From Planctomyces sp. SH-PL62 (GTDB lineage Bacteria; Planctomycetota; Planctomycetia; Planctomycetales; Planctomycetaceae), in NCBI GenBank assembly GCA_945893075.1, contig CAMDDX010000020.1, forward strand, positions 1 to 40,667: a stretch of DNA of 40,667 nt. Direction: 5' to 3'. Each line of letters starts with the position of its first letter. The first letter of the stretch is position 1. Below, in pieces: positions 31,144-39,652 of the stretch. The notes under the pieces are model-generated. The model did not search any database. It saw only the letters and a list, made by a program, of their open reading frames with translations, and was not told the DNA's origin. The position numbers and the translations under genes were made by a program.

Positions 31144-31494
31144 ATGAATGACAAACCTATGAACGACGACGACCTTCTCGACCACTACGACATCGACTTC
31201 AGTAAGGCCAAACCCAATCGGTTCGCCGCCCTATTTGGTCCACTCAAGCCCGGTGGTCGCGTCGTTTATCTTGATCCGGAAATCGCCGAGCGATTCGCGA
31301 CTTCCGAGGACGTGAATCGAGTGCTCAAGATGCTCGTCGAAGTCATGCAGCCGCCGACTACGGTGGGTGATCTAATTGGAGACGTCTCGAACCCTGTCTT
31401 GTCTCCCGAAGATCGCTTGCCAGAGAAGCCACGGCCGATCGAAACCCACGCGGCAAAACAACCCGGAAAGCAAAAGAAGCCCGCGAAAGCTTAG
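31144..31494 (+). CDS. Antitoxin-like small protein
   Basis: 116 residues. The pattern DHYDIDFSKAKPNRFAA, then GGRVVYLDPEIAERFATSED and VNRVLKMLVEVM resembles the small 'YDFSKxxxxR ... V(Y/F)L(D/E)P(E/D)(I/V)A' antitoxin-like proteins seen next to toxins in cyanobacteria and planctomycetes. No toxin gene is adjacent. The C-terminal tail is Pro/Lys-rich. The ATG at 31144 has a weak site; 31159 is an alternative. The stop runs straight into the second copy of the hydrolase end. Confidence 0.7.
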   Translation: MNDKPMNDDDLLDHYDIDFSKAKPNRFAALFGPLKPGGRVVYLDPEIAERFATSEDVNRVLKMLVEVMQPPTTVGDLIGDVSNPVLSPEDRLPEKPRPIETHAAKQPGKQKKPAKA

Positions 31495-31665
31495 TTCGCC
31501 ATCCAAGAACTCCGCAAACGCGGCCACCCCGAATCGAAGATCAAGAAGATCGTCTACGACAACCCACTCGAATTCTTCCGACAATGCCGCAGGTTTGAGT
31601 TCACTCCGCCAGACACGCTGGCGGATGTAGTGCCGGAATCGATGGTGCAAAGGAGCGAACCGTGA
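31495..31665 (+). pseudogene. Displaced 3' end of the TatD-like hydrolase gene
   Basis: Reading FAIQELRKRGHPESKIKKIV on to PPDTLADVVPESMVQRSEP and a TGA stop, it matches the hydrolase's last ~41 codons (bases 31501-31622 versus 30302-30423) and then has its own tail. It has no start; the frame is preceded by the TAG of the antitoxin-like gene. The near-absence of amino-acid changes shows it was functional coding sequence until recently. Confidence 0.92.
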
Positions 31666-31715
31666 GTCGGCGTTACATGCTTTTCGTCAGTTCGCCGTTC
31701 CTCGTTATGAGGCGG

Positions 31716-33050
31716 TCATTTGTCCGATGTTGAATCATCCGTCGTTGGCGACGAACGATCCGGAGCGGTGCCGGTTGACGGCTCTCGGTTGGCGGGTGGA
31801 CCAGGCTCATCCTCGGAGCTCGACGACGTCGCTTTTGTCGGATCGTGAATTCGTTCCCATTCAGCCAGCAGCTTGTTGAAGGTGATTTCGGGTTTGGTGC
31901 TTCGCTGGCGAGGGTTTTTCAACATCGGACGCAAACAATCCTGGCCCATCCAGAGCAGCCATTGCGATTCGGGCCGATTGGGCGATGCTCGCCTCTCGAG
32001 CACAGGGATCAACTGATCCAACTTCGCTTGCGAGCGTTGCACGAAATCCTCCATTCCCGTCTTGTCGTTCGGACGTTCTCGGAGTTCTCGCAGTTCGTCG
32101 TACATCGCGCGAAACGTCCGGCCCACGTTTCCGGATGACTCTGGCCAGAGCCACCAGACGGCCAACGGCAGGATCAACAGTACGAGCGCGGCTTTGCCAT
32201 CTGGCAACGATCGCTTCCAACGATCGAGCGTCAATTTCCAAGACTCTGGTGGCGGCGAGAAATGTTTGGGGGGCGTCTCGATGGGCGACTTGGTTGCCGA
32301 CTCGCTTTCGTCTTCGGCAGTCGCTGTTTCTTGCGAGGCGGCGTTGTTCGCGGATTCGGCCTGTGCCAATGCTGCCTCGCGGGCAGCGGTTTCACGATCG
32401 GCCACGATTTTCAGCAATCGGTCGAGCCGCTCTGTTCGCTCTTGCTTCCAGGAGTTCAACATCGCGAAGTCGCCATCCGTGGGCATGGCACTGCCGATCA
32501 CGTCGGTCGCGGACGGAGCCCCAGGGGAATCGTCGGGCGATCCTGTGTTCGCCTTGTTGGACACAATCTCGAACGAGGTGCCTTCAATCGTGTTTGCTGA
32601 CGACACGACGTCGTTCGGCTGGTCCTGGTCTTCGAGCACCAAGCGAGGATGTGCGACAAACGGACGCGGTTCCGTGGACTCGGGAACCCAGTAATTCGAC
32701 CAACCCGGCAGCGCGCCGCCACGATGTTTGCTCGGAGTCGGTTGTTCTGGAAATTGTGGCGCTGGATCGAGATCTGTCTCGTCCTCTGACGGTTGCGTGA
32801 GAGAGTCATCCTCAGTCTGCGGTTCCTCGGCAGCGGCTTCATCAGCGTTGGCTGCGAGCGGGTCCGGGCGAAGTTGGTCAATCACAGTCTGAATCGGCTG
32901 CCAGTCGGCCGCGACGTCAACGCGGGCCAGGTCGTCACGAGCCAAGTCTCCATTGTCCGCCATTTCAAGCAGCGTGTCAGAGGACATCGGCCCCCATTCG
33001 GCACCGAAGCTCGCTTTCACATACCAAGTCTCGAGTCGTTCGTCCGCCAT
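31716..33050 (-). CDS. GYF/DUF4339-domain membrane protein
   Basis: I chose the ATG at 33050 (MADERLETWYVK), with GGAATGAG upstream. The 444-residue product has an N-terminal GYF_2 domain (TWYVKASFGAEWGPMSSDTL ... ADWQPI, about residues 9-60) that usually binds proline-rich peptides. A long acidic, Ser/Pro-rich linker with a coiled stretch (TERLDRLLKIVADRETAARE) and one transmembrane helix at about 283-302 (AALVLLILPLAVWWLW) follow. The C-terminal domain ends in a low-complexity Ser/Asp tail. It faces the divergent DUF1559 gene. Confidence 0.85.
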   Translation of the reverse strand: MADERLETWYVKASFGAEWGPMSSDTLLEMADNGDLARDDLARVDVAADWQPIQTVIDQLRPDPLAANADEAAAEEPQTEDDSLTQPSEDETDLDPAPQFPEQPTPSKHRGGALPGWSNYWVPESTEPRPFVAHPRLVLEDQDQPNDVVSSANTIEGTSFEIVSNKANTGSPDDSPGAPSATDVIGSAMPTDGDFAMLNSWKQERTERLDRLLKIVADRETAAREAALAQAESANNAASQETATAEDESESATKSPIETPPKHFSPPPESWKLTLDRWKRSLPDGKAALVLLILPLAVWWLWPESSGNVGRTFRAMYDELRELRERPNDKTGMEDFVQRSQAKLDQLIPVLERRASPNRPESQWLLWMGQDCLRPMLKNPRQRSTKPEITFNKLLAEWERIHDPTKATSSSSEDEPGPPANREPSTGTAPDRSSPTTDDSTSDK

Positions 33051-33218
33051 GCACTCATTCCTCGCAGATCGGAGCACCTGCAGCACAATATCCGGACGAA
33101 TCGGTGATGCAAGTCGTTGCTGAGTATTTGCGTTTCCGTTTGGAAGGCGCGAAGAGTAGAGTATTTTCCGCAAGCCCTTCCCGGGTTCTGTCACGTCCTC
33201 GCTTAGAGAAAGAATCCC

Positions 33219-34304
33219 ATGTTGACTCGCTCATTTCGAGATCGGTCCGGGTTCACGCTGATCGAACTGCTGGTGGTCATCACGATCATCTCCATCTTGA
33301 TGGCGTTGCTGTTGCCAGCGGTGCAGAGCGCGCGGGAAGCGGCGCGCCGGGCACAGTGCAAGAACAACCTCAAACAGTTGGGACTCGCTCTGCAAAACTA
33401 CGCCGAAACGCATCAACTACTGCCGCCTGGAGTCGGCGGTGTGGATGCGAGCGGTGCCGGCTCCGGTGGCAATCCTCACGATCAACGATTGAGCGGCGTT
33501 GTCTTTCTGATGCCGTACCTGGAGCAGACCGCGTTGTGGAAGAAGATCAAGCTAGCTCCGCTTCAGGGAGGGCCGCCGAACTCGGCCGGCTTCCCTCATC
33601 CACCGACCGATCTCGCGTTGCTGTTGTGTCCGACCAACTCGCTGCCGGAAAAAACTCTGTCGCGCAGCGCACGACGTGCCTATGTGTTCTGCGCGGGAGA
33701 TGCGGCCGTGTCTTTTGAAGCGTTGACTCCGATCCACTTGGATACGCGCGGCGCGTTTGGTTGGCGAGCCTGTCGTAGCTTTCGAGACATTCAAGATGGA
33801 ACCAGCAACACCATCTTCATGGCCGAACGAGCGATAGGAAACATCAACAATCGCAGGATTCAAGGACTGATGGCCGTCATGGTTCCAACGCCCCCGATTT
33901 ATTCACCCGCTGTGTGTGCCAGCCTTGTGGCTGACGGCAGATATCGCGCCAACGACCCGACTATCTTCCCTTCGATCACAGCACCGGAAATGGGACAGTA
34001 TTGGGCCAGCGGCGAACCAGAACACAACAATTTCGCGACGGCGGCCTCCCCCAACGGGGCCTCGTGCGATTTCCGCTTGAACGCGATGGGGACGGGAGGT
34101 TCCGCACGCTTGCCGGCCGCGAGCAGTTATCATACGGGCGGAGTGCATGTCGTCATGGGCGACGGCACGGTTCGGTTCATCAATGAGAACATCAACGCGG
34201 GAAATGTCACGGCCGATGTGACGACGGTTTCCGGCGAAAGCCCATTCGGCGTCTGGGGAGCGTTAGGCACGATCGCGGGCGAAGAAAACATCGGCGACTT
34301 CTGA
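33219..34304 (+). CDS. DUF1559 protein with prepilin-type N-terminus
   Basis: 361 residues. N-terminus [20 protein letters not shown] is a type IV prepilin/pseudopilin signal cut after Gly. [21 protein letters not shown] and the C-terminal [20 protein letters not shown] are hallmarks of DUF1559, a family massively expanded in planctomycetes with unknown role (probably surface or pseudopilus-like). Length is typical. It ends before a long hairpin and a terminator. Confidence 0.95.
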   Translation: MLTRSFRDRSGFTLIELLVVITIISILMALLLPAVQSAREAARRAQCKNNLKQLGLALQNYAETHQLLPPGVGGVDASGAGSGGNPHDQRLSGVVFLMPYLEQTALWKKIKLAPLQGGPPNSAGFPHPPTDLALLLCPTNSLPEKTLSRSARRAYVFCAGDAAVSFEALTPIHLDTRGAFGWRACRSFRDIQDGTSNTIFMAERAIGNINNRRIQGLMAVMVPTPPIYSPAVCASLVADGRYRANDPTIFPSITAPEMGQYWASGEPEHNNFATAASPNGASCDFRLNAMGTGGSARLPAASSYHTGGVHVVMGDGTVRFINENINAGNVTADVTTVSGESPFGVWGALGTIAGEENIGDF

Positions 34305-34320
34305 TCGCATTGAGGATGCT

Positions 34321-34387
34321 GTAGCCACGCTCGCCAAGAGCGTGGGTTTTCCGTGAGTCCGCCCACGCTCTTGGCGAGCGTGGCTAC
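34321..34387. repeat. Perfect 26-bp palindromic repeat
   Basis: GTAGCCACGCTCGCCAAGAG (34321-34346 arm) is exactly complementary to 34362-34387 around 15 bases. A partial copy lies at about 27433-27484. It sits in front of the terminator between the convergent DUF1559 and fba genes. Confidence 0.92.
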
Positions 34388-34406
34388 CAAGCGATGAGCC
34401 AACACA

Positions 34407-34439
34407 AAAGGCCCGGCTTCTCCAAGAAGCCGGGCCTTT
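34407..34439. terminator. Bidirectional terminator, DUF1559 / fba
   Basis: AAAGGCCCGGCTTCT (34407-34421) and AGAAGCCGGGCCTTT (34425-34439) form a perfect 15-bp stem with a 3-base loop, A-rich on one side and T-rich on the other. It can end transcripts of both convergent genes. Confidence 0.9.
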
Positions 34440-34471
34440 GTCGTTGTGAACAACAATCCGCGAATGCGAGG

Positions 34472-35491
34472 CTATTTCACTCGCCCTGCCGCACGCATCT
34501 TGCTGGCGTTGCCGGCTTGGCCAAAGGCGATCATGCGAGCCACGCAGATTTCCTTCATGGCGGCGCGAGCCGGCTTCATGTAATCGCGTGGATCAAACTT
34601 CTCAGGAGTGGTGATCAGCACCTTGCGAACTGCGGCGCACATGGCGATGCGGTTGTCGGTGTCGACGTTGATCTTTCGCACGCCCGACTTGATGCCTCGC
34701 TGAATCTCTTCGATCGGCACGCCCCAAGTTTGATTCATCTTGCCGCCGAATTCGCGAAAGAGATTCTGAACTTCCTGCGGCACCGAAGAACTGCCGTGCA
34801 TCACCAAGTGCGTGTTGGGCAGCCGCGCGTGAATCTCTTCGATGCGCTTCATGGCCAGCACTTCGCCGTCCGGCTTGCGAGTGAACTTGTACGCGCCGTG
34901 ACTGGTGCCGATCGCAACCGCCAGCGCATCCACGCCGGTCTGTTTGACGAACTCTTCCGCTTCGTTGGGATCGGTCAGCAACTGGTCGTGCGAGAGTTTG
35001 CCGGTCGCGCCGTGACCGTCTTCTTCCTCACCCATTCCCGATTCCAGCGAGCCGAGGCAACCCAATTCGCCTTCGACCGACACGTCCATCATGTGGGCGA
35101 CCTTCGTGACGAACGCTGTGGCTTGCGCGTTGTATTCGAAGGTTGAGGGGGTCTTGCCGTCTTCCGTCAGCGAGCCGTCCATCATCACCGACGTGAAGCC
35201 GTTCTTCATGGCGCTCAGGCAGGTGGCGGGGCTGTTGCCGTGGTCCTGGTGCATGACCACGGGGATGTGCGGATACAACTCCACGGCGGCGAGGATCAAA
35301 TGCCGCAGGTAGACGTCTTGCGTGTAGGCTCGCGAACCGCGTGAGGCTTGAATGATGGCGGGCGAATCGGTTTCGTTGGCGGCCTCCATGATCGCCTGGA
35401 TTTGTTCCATGTTGTTGACGTTCAAAGCGGCGACGCCGTAGTTGTTTTCCGCGGCGTGATCCAGCACGAGACGCATTGGGACTAATGGCAT
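34472..35491 (-). CDS. fba: Class II fructose-bisphosphate aldolase
   Basis: 339 residues, zinc-dependent aldolase that joins glyceraldehyde-3-phosphate and dihydroxyacetone phosphate to fructose-1,6-bisphosphate. Motifs: [14 protein letters not shown] at the N-terminus, [10 protein letters not shown] with the catalytic Asp83 and zinc His, [42 protein letters not shown] and [14 protein letters not shown]. Length and motifs match the Calvin-cycle-type subgroup. GGGGAG lies seven bases before the ATG. The 209-base gap to the VOC gene shows only a short imperfect hairpin (about 35562-35596). Confidence 0.97.
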   Translation of the reverse strand: MPLVPMRLVLDHAAENNYGVAALNVNNMEQIQAIMEAANETDSPAIIQASRGSRAYTQDVYLRHLILAAVELYPHIPVVMHQDHGNSPATCLSAMKNGFTSVMMDGSLTEDGKTPSTFEYNAQATAFVTKVAHMMDVSVEGELGCLGSLESGMGEEEDGHGATGKLSHDQLLTDPNEAEEFVKQTGVDALAVAIGTSHGAYKFTRKPDGEVLAMKRIEEIHARLPNTHLVMHGSSSVPQEVQNLFREFGGKMNQTWGVPIEEIQRGIKSGVRKINVDTDNRIAMCAAVRKVLITTPEKFDPRDYMKPARAAMKEICVARMIAFGQAGNASKMRAAGRVK

Positions 35492-35700
35492 TGGAGATCT
35501 CCCCGGTGACGGCGGTCAAAGCAGTCCGTCCGCAGCCCAAAAGCACTCGGCGATTCTGCGGCGGCGAAGGAGTTCTACAAGAACCCTCCGCCGAGAACTT
35601 CGGAGTCGAGTGACCCAGTTCCCCGTCATTGACCGACGCGGCGGATTATCGGGACGCAGGTGTTAGCTGGCAACCACGCGGGCGTTTTCGCCCAAGTCGC

Positions 35701-36108
35701 TCAACGCGCGGGCGAACACAACTCGACGACGTGCCCGTCCGGGTCGTTCAGAAAGACTTGCACGAATCCATCCGGCCGAGCCTTCGGAGGTGAGACGATT
35801 TTCAGCCCGAGTTCCTGTGCCCGCGCGTAGGAGGCGGTCACGTCTTCCACCAGAAAAGCGAAGTGATGCGAACGCGACGTGCGGAATTGTTCTGGCAACG
35901 GATTGCCGGCCGGCGATCCACCGGCATGCTCGCCGATCAGATGAATCTGCGTCGCGCCCGCTTGGAACCACAGACCTGGAAACGAGAAGCCTGGCCGAGG
36001 AACTTCGAGCATGCCGAGTCCCGCGACATAAAACTCTCGCGAGCGGTCGAGGTCTTTCACGACGATCGTCACGTGATCGAGCGACTTCACTTGAATGGGA
36101 GCGGCCAT
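35701..36108 (-). CDS. VOC (glyoxalase/dioxygenase) family protein
   Basis: 135 residues with two beta-alpha-beta modules: SLDHVTIVVKDLDRSREFYV, IHLIGE, HHFAFLVEDVTASYARAQEL and VFLNDPDGHVVELCSP. His and Glu metal ligand positions (H in LDHV, E in HLIGE, H in HHFAF, E in VVELCS) are conserved. Family members bind metals and act as isomerases, lyases or resistance proteins; the substrate cannot be told. AAAGGGA precedes the ATG. It replaces the usual pheT position after pheS. Confidence 0.9.
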   Translation of the reverse strand: MAAPIQVKSLDHVTIVVKDLDRSREFYVAGLGMLEVPRPGFSFPGLWFQAGATQIHLIGEHAGGSPAGNPLPEQFRTSRSHHFAFLVEDVTASYARAQELGLKIVSPPKARPDGFVQVFLNDPDGHVVELCSPAR

Positions 36109-36124
36109 GTGATCCCTTTCGTTG

Positions 36125-36174
36125 GACGGGCACTCTTGCCCGTCTTTCTAATGCGACGGGCAAGAGTGCCCGTC
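36125..36174. repeat. Double GACGGGCA palindrome
   Basis: GACGGGCACTCTTGCCCGTC (36125-36144) and GACGGGCAAGAGTGCCCGTC (36155-36174) are exact complements, and each is self-complementary. Same family as 8579-8598. Lies between VOC and pheS genes. Confidence 0.9.
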
Positions 36175-36186
36175 CTGCTGTCACAC

Positions 36187-37188
36187 TTAAAATTGGCTCA
36201 GGAACCGCACGTCGTTTTCGGTGAAGCGGCGGATGTCTTTGATGTTGTGCCGTCTCATGCAGAAGCGTTCGATGCCGAAGCCGAACGCGAAGCCGCTGAC
36301 TTCTTCGGGATCAAAGCCAACCGCTCGAAGCACGTTGGGATCGACCATCCCCGCGCCGCCGATTTCCATCCAGCCTTGGCCCCAGCTCATGTCGACTTCG
36401 ACGGACGGCTCGGTGAACGGGAAGAAGCTGGGGCGGAAGCGGATCGTCACGTCGCGGCCGAGATACGTGGTCGCAAACAGCCGCAGAGTTGTCTTGAGCT
36501 GCGCCATTGTGACGTCGCTGCCGATCATCAGGCCTTCCATTTGATGAAACATACAACTGTGCGTGGCGTCGATCGTATCGGGGCGATAGACGCGACCGAG
36601 CGACACGATCCGAATCGGCGGCTTTGATTTTTCCATCACACGGATTTGCACGGTCGAAGTTTGACTGCGCAGCAACACCGGCCCGCCGGACACGGCTTGG
36701 GCAGTCGCCAGATAAAAGTTTTCCAGCGGATCGCGAGCGGGATGATCGGCCGGGATATTCAGCGCTTCGAAGTTGTGCCACTCGTCTTCGAGTTCCGGGC
36801 CGTAGGCGACGGTGAATCCCATGCGACCGATGATGTCTCGGAACTCGTCCATCGTTTGTGTCAGCGGATGTCGCCGCCCCAAACGAATTTGCTCGCCGGG
36901 AAGCGAGATGTCGATGCCGGTGAGCGACGCTTTTGGCTTCGCAAGTTCCTGCTGCCGAGCTTCGAGGGCGGCGGTGACTCGCTGCCGCACTTCGTTGAAC
37001 TTGGCACCAAGGGCGGGGCGCTGTTCCGCAGTCGCCTTGCCGAGCAAGTCCTGCAAGGTCTTGATTCGTCCGCTCTTCTTGCCGAGGAACTCGATGCGAG
37101 CCGCTTCGACCGCCGCTGTATCCGTCGCCGCTGATAGTGCGGTCAGCGCGGCGTTCGCGAAATCCTCGTACTGTTGCAGCGGGTCCAT
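36187..37188 (-). CDS. pheS: Phenylalanine--tRNA ligase, alpha subunit
   Basis: 333 residues. Class II motifs: [14 protein letters not shown] (motif 1 region), [20 protein letters not shown] (motif 2) and [20 protein letters not shown] (motif 3), with [19 protein letters not shown] between. The N-terminal coiled arm is present. Charges tRNA-Phe with the beta subunit; pheT is not in the window, which is uncommon as the two usually adjoin. The 5' region contains an inverted repeat that could form a leader hairpin. Confidence 0.97.
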   Translation of the reverse strand: MDPLQQYEDFANAALTALSAATDTAAVEAARIEFLGKKSGRIKTLQDLLGKATAEQRPALGAKFNEVRQRVTAALEARQQELAKPKASLTGIDISLPGEQIRLGRRHPLTQTMDEFRDIIGRMGFTVAYGPELEDEWHNFEALNIPADHPARDPLENFYLATAQAVSGGPVLLRSQTSTVQIRVMEKSKPPIRIVSLGRVYRPDTIDATHSCMFHQMEGLMIGSDVTMAQLKTTLRLFATTYLGRDVTIRFRPSFFPFTEPSVEVDMSWGQGWMEIGGAGMVDPNVLRAVGFDPEEVSGFAFGFGIERFCMRRHNIKDIRRFTENDVRFLSQF

Positions 37189-37204
37189 GTGTCATCCAAC
37201 GCTG

Positions 37205-37254
37205 AAGGGCGAAACTCACGTTGAGCAATTTGGCTCAGCGCTGGTTTCGCCCTT
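37205..37254 (-). promoter_or_regulatory. Hairpin in the pheS leader
   Basis: AAGGGCGAAAC at 37205-37215 pairs with GTTTCGCCCTT at 37244-37254, and inside it TTGAGC pairs with GCTCA(G). On the minus strand it ends 16 bases before the pheS ATG, near the ribosome binding site. It could attenuate or mask pheS, or be another palindromic repeat. Confidence 0.6.
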
Positions 37255-37284
37255 GAGTATTCTCGATCAGTGATCGGCCGAGGT

Positions 37285-37647
37285 TCAGGCCGCCTGCGCG
37301 AGTGCTCCCTTCACCAGGGCGATGATTTCATCAAACACCTGCGGTTCGCGGATCGCCAGTTCGCTGAGCGTGCGGCGATTCAATTCGATTTTCCCGACCT
37401 TCAAGCCGTGAATGAACCGCGAGTACGACAGGCCGCGCATTCCGCAGGCTGCGTTCAAACGCGTGATCCACAACGCACGGATGTCGCGTTTCTTGATCTT
37501 GCGGCCCTTGTAGGCGTAGACGCGGCCTTTGACGATTCCGTCCAAGACTGTCCGCCACAAACGGCGACGACCGCCGACTCGGCCTTCAGCTTCCTTGAAG
37601 ATCCGCTTCTTCTTGCGGTGACGAATCGAACCCGACTTGATACGCAT
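37285..37647 (-). CDS. rplT: Ribosomal protein bL20
   Basis: 120 residues, the normal length. Conserved [20 protein letters not shown], then [20 protein letters not shown], then [20 protein letters not shown] and [19 protein letters not shown]. bL20 binds 23S rRNA early in 50S assembly and in many bacteria represses its own operon. It lies in the classic order infC-rpmI-rplT-pheS. Confidence 0.97.
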   Translation of the reverse strand: MRIKSGSIRHRKKKRIFKEAEGRVGGRRRLWRTVLDGIVKGRVYAYKGRKIKKRDIRALWITRLNAACGMRGLSYSRFIHGLKVGKIELNRRTLSELAIREPQVFDEIIALVKGALAQAA

Positions 37648-37656
37648 GGCTGACTT

Positions 37657-37704
37657 TCAAATTTCAAATCTCATCCGCCGCAGCGGATCAAATCTCAAAT
37701 CAAA
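37657..37704. repeat. ATTTGAGATTTG repeat between rpmI and rplT
   Basis: Minus-strand reading: GATTTGAGATTTGATCCGCT ... GATGAGATTTGAAATTTGAA, with a small CCGCTGCGG palindrome inside. It has inserted into the 74-base spacer of an otherwise universal operon. Confidence 0.8.
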
Positions 37705-37721
37705 CAACAGTCTGAAATGAG

Positions 37722-37922
37722 CTACAGAATGGGTCTCAACGCCTCGACGATGCGGTCGGCTTGATAGTTATCGAGCACGCCGTCCTTACGGAGTTGCCGC
37801 TTACGCTTGCCCGTTTTCTTGCTGAGCAAGTGGCCGCGAGACGCATTGCGGTGCTTGGCCTTGCCATTCGCCGTCACCGTAAAACGTTTCTTGATTCCCT
37901 TATGAGTCTTCTGCTTGGTCAT
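37722..37922 (-). CDS. rpmI: Ribosomal protein bL35
   Basis: 66 residues from the ATG at 37922 (MTKQKTHKGIKKRF); a TTG two codons upstream is less likely. Motifs KTHKGIKKRFTVTANGKAKH, SRGHLLSKKTGKRKRQLR are diagnostic. Part of the 50S subunit, expressed with IF-3 and bL20. Confidence 0.97.
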   Translation of the reverse strand: MTKQKTHKGIKKRFTVTANGKAKHRNASRGHLLSKKTGKRKRQLRKDGVLDNYQADRIVEALRPIL

Positions 37923-38062
37923 GATCAACTCGATGGTCGCGAGGTCGGCAATTTCACAAATTTGACGGTCGCCTTTAGTCCGGGCAGCCGAAAGAGCGGG
38001 GCACTATAGGGATCGTCCCGGATCGTTGCCACTGATCCGTCTCGTTCGGTTTGGCAAACCGA

Positions 38063-38572
38063 TTATTTCGGAGCCAAGACCACGGACATGTTCTTGGCAC
38101 CGTCCATTTTGGCCATTTGCTCGACCTTGGAGATGTCTTCCAAGCCGGCCACGAAGTGATTCAGCACTTCGCGTCCGCGGTCATGGTGAGCGTTCTCTCG
38201 GCCTTTGAACTGGACGTTGACTTTGACTTTGTCCTTGTGCTCCAAAAACGTCCGAGCCTGCTTGACCTTGAATTCGATGTCGTGTTCGCCGGTTTTGGGG
38301 CGCAGCCGGATTTCTTTGAGCTGTGTCTGGTGCGTCTTGGTGTTGGCGGCGTGCTTCTTTTTCTGTTCGTACTTGAACTTGCCAAAGTCCATGATGCGGC
38401 AGACCGGCGGCCGCTCATTGGGACTGACTTCGACTAAATCCATGCCCGCCTCGCGAGCCATTGTCAGGGCATCCAGGGTGGGGATGACGCCGTGCATGTG
38501 ACCGGCGTGGTCCACGACGCGGATGGGCGTGATGCGAATCTGCTCGTTGATCCTCTGAGACTTGTTGTCGAT
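38063..38572 (-). CDS. infC: Translation initiation factor IF-3
   Basis: IF-3 N-domain ([40 protein letters not shown]) and C-domain ([40 protein letters not shown]). It keeps 30S subunits apart and checks the start codon. I set the start at the ATC at 38572, because GAGGA lies eight bases upstream and infC genes often use rare start codons for self-control. A TTG at 38590, six codons upstream with its own GAGG, is the alternative (175 instead of 169 residues). First gene of the translation cluster. Confidence 0.95.
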   Translation of the reverse strand: MDNKSQRINEQIRITPIRVVDHAGHMHGVIPTLDALTMAREAGMDLVEVSPNERPPVCRIMDFGKFKYEQKKKHAANTKTHQTQLKEIRLRPKTGEHDIEFKVKQARTFLEHKDKVKVNVQFKGRENAHHDRGREVLNHFVAGLEDISKVEQMAKMDGAKNMSVVLAPK

Positions 38573-38719
38573 TGCTACGTTCCTCGGCAATTGGGTGCCT
38601 CATGCGGAGCAGCGAACCGTTCGCGGCGTTCGACGAGGTGGCGGAGACTTGTAGTAGCGGCCCGGAGAGTCGTCAAGAAACGCCGGTTTCTGCGGGAGAT
38701 TTCGGGGTGAAAGCGGCGT

Positions 38720-39652
38720 TCACTGAGCATTCGCCGCTGTTGTCAAGCGAATGGCTTTGTGGCCGTCGATGGTGCCGGCTGCGGCGTGAAATCGCAACCG
38801 GCCATCCAGGAGCACTCGCAGAGACTGATCCGTCGCGGAGTCCAGCAGCAAGACATCGCCGACCGCGAGCGATTGCAGATCGTCGTCGGAGAGAGAAGTC
38901 GGTGCGAATTGCGCGACGACAGTGGATCGCCGCGCGGACGTGGAGTTCGATTCGAGCGGCCGCGGCGGGAACGGTGTCGGCGGCAGTGAGTCTGCGAGTG
39001 GTTCATCTGCTAAGACGTCGGCGACTTCCAGCGGCAGCAGCAGGTCGAGCGATCCGCCGCCTTGCACGAACTGAAGCTCAAATGACAGCCGGAGCAGCGA
39101 GCAATCAGGCAGCCAAGCATCCGCGAAAGAGGTTGCGTGGGGGAGTTCCGTCAGTTCCCAGTTGCTGCCCGGCGCAACCTGCTCGATCACGCTCAGACGG
39201 ACGGCTTCGGTCAATCGGGCCACGAGCCGGTGATCGACGTCGGTCAGTAGCCGATGCAGGTCCGGTGGCTCGCAATTTGGAGTGCAACGTCCGCCGAGCA
39301 ACCGATCCACGAACGTGGCGACCAGCGGCGGAGACAACACAGTCGCAAGTGGCTCCAGTGAGCCGCGCGTTTGCCAGACGCTGACGATCGAGCGGGTTTC
39401 GTGTGACGTGATGGAGGCTTCGGCGGTCAGCGTGACGCTTACGTGGGGTGTCACTCGCACAGCCGCCCGGATCAGCGATCGCAGCCGAGCTGTCAACGAG
39501 CGTGCGAATCCGTCGGCGAATTTGGTCCAGCGCGCCTCTGGCACGTTCGTCTGCGGCGGCGGTTCAGCGGTTGGCGTCACTACCGGGCCGAGCAGCGCGG
39601 CGAGCTCAGACGGAGTCAACGAGGGATGGGTGTTTCGGGGTTCGGAATTCAT
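38720..39652 (-). CDS. FliM/FliN-like (SpoA-domain) protein
   Basis: I chose the ATG at 39652; its first four bases ATGA overlap the proA stop. The 310-residue product has a FliM-like N-terminus ([14 protein letters not shown]), a CheC-like middle part ([18 protein letters not shown]) and a C-terminal SpoA domain ([20 protein letters not shown], then [20 protein letters not shown]) as in the flagellar switch proteins FliM and FliN or secretion-ring SctQ. It has no flagellar or secretion genes around it. Possibly a stray copy. Confidence 0.8.
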   Translation of the reverse strand: MNSEPRNTHPSLTPSELAALLGPVVTPTAEPPPQTNVPEARWTKFADGFARSLTARLRSLIRAAVRVTPHVSVTLTAEASITSHETRSIVSVWQTRGSLEPLATVLSPPLVATFVDRLLGGRCTPNCEPPDLHRLLTDVDHRLVARLTEAVRLSVIEQVAPGSNWELTELPHATSFADAWLPDCSLLRLSFELQFVQGGGSLDLLLPLEVADVLADEPLADSLPPTPFPPRPLESNSTSARRSTVVAQFAPTSLSDDDLQSLAVGDVLLLDSATDQSLRVLLDGRLRFHAAAGTIDGHKAIRLTTAANAQ

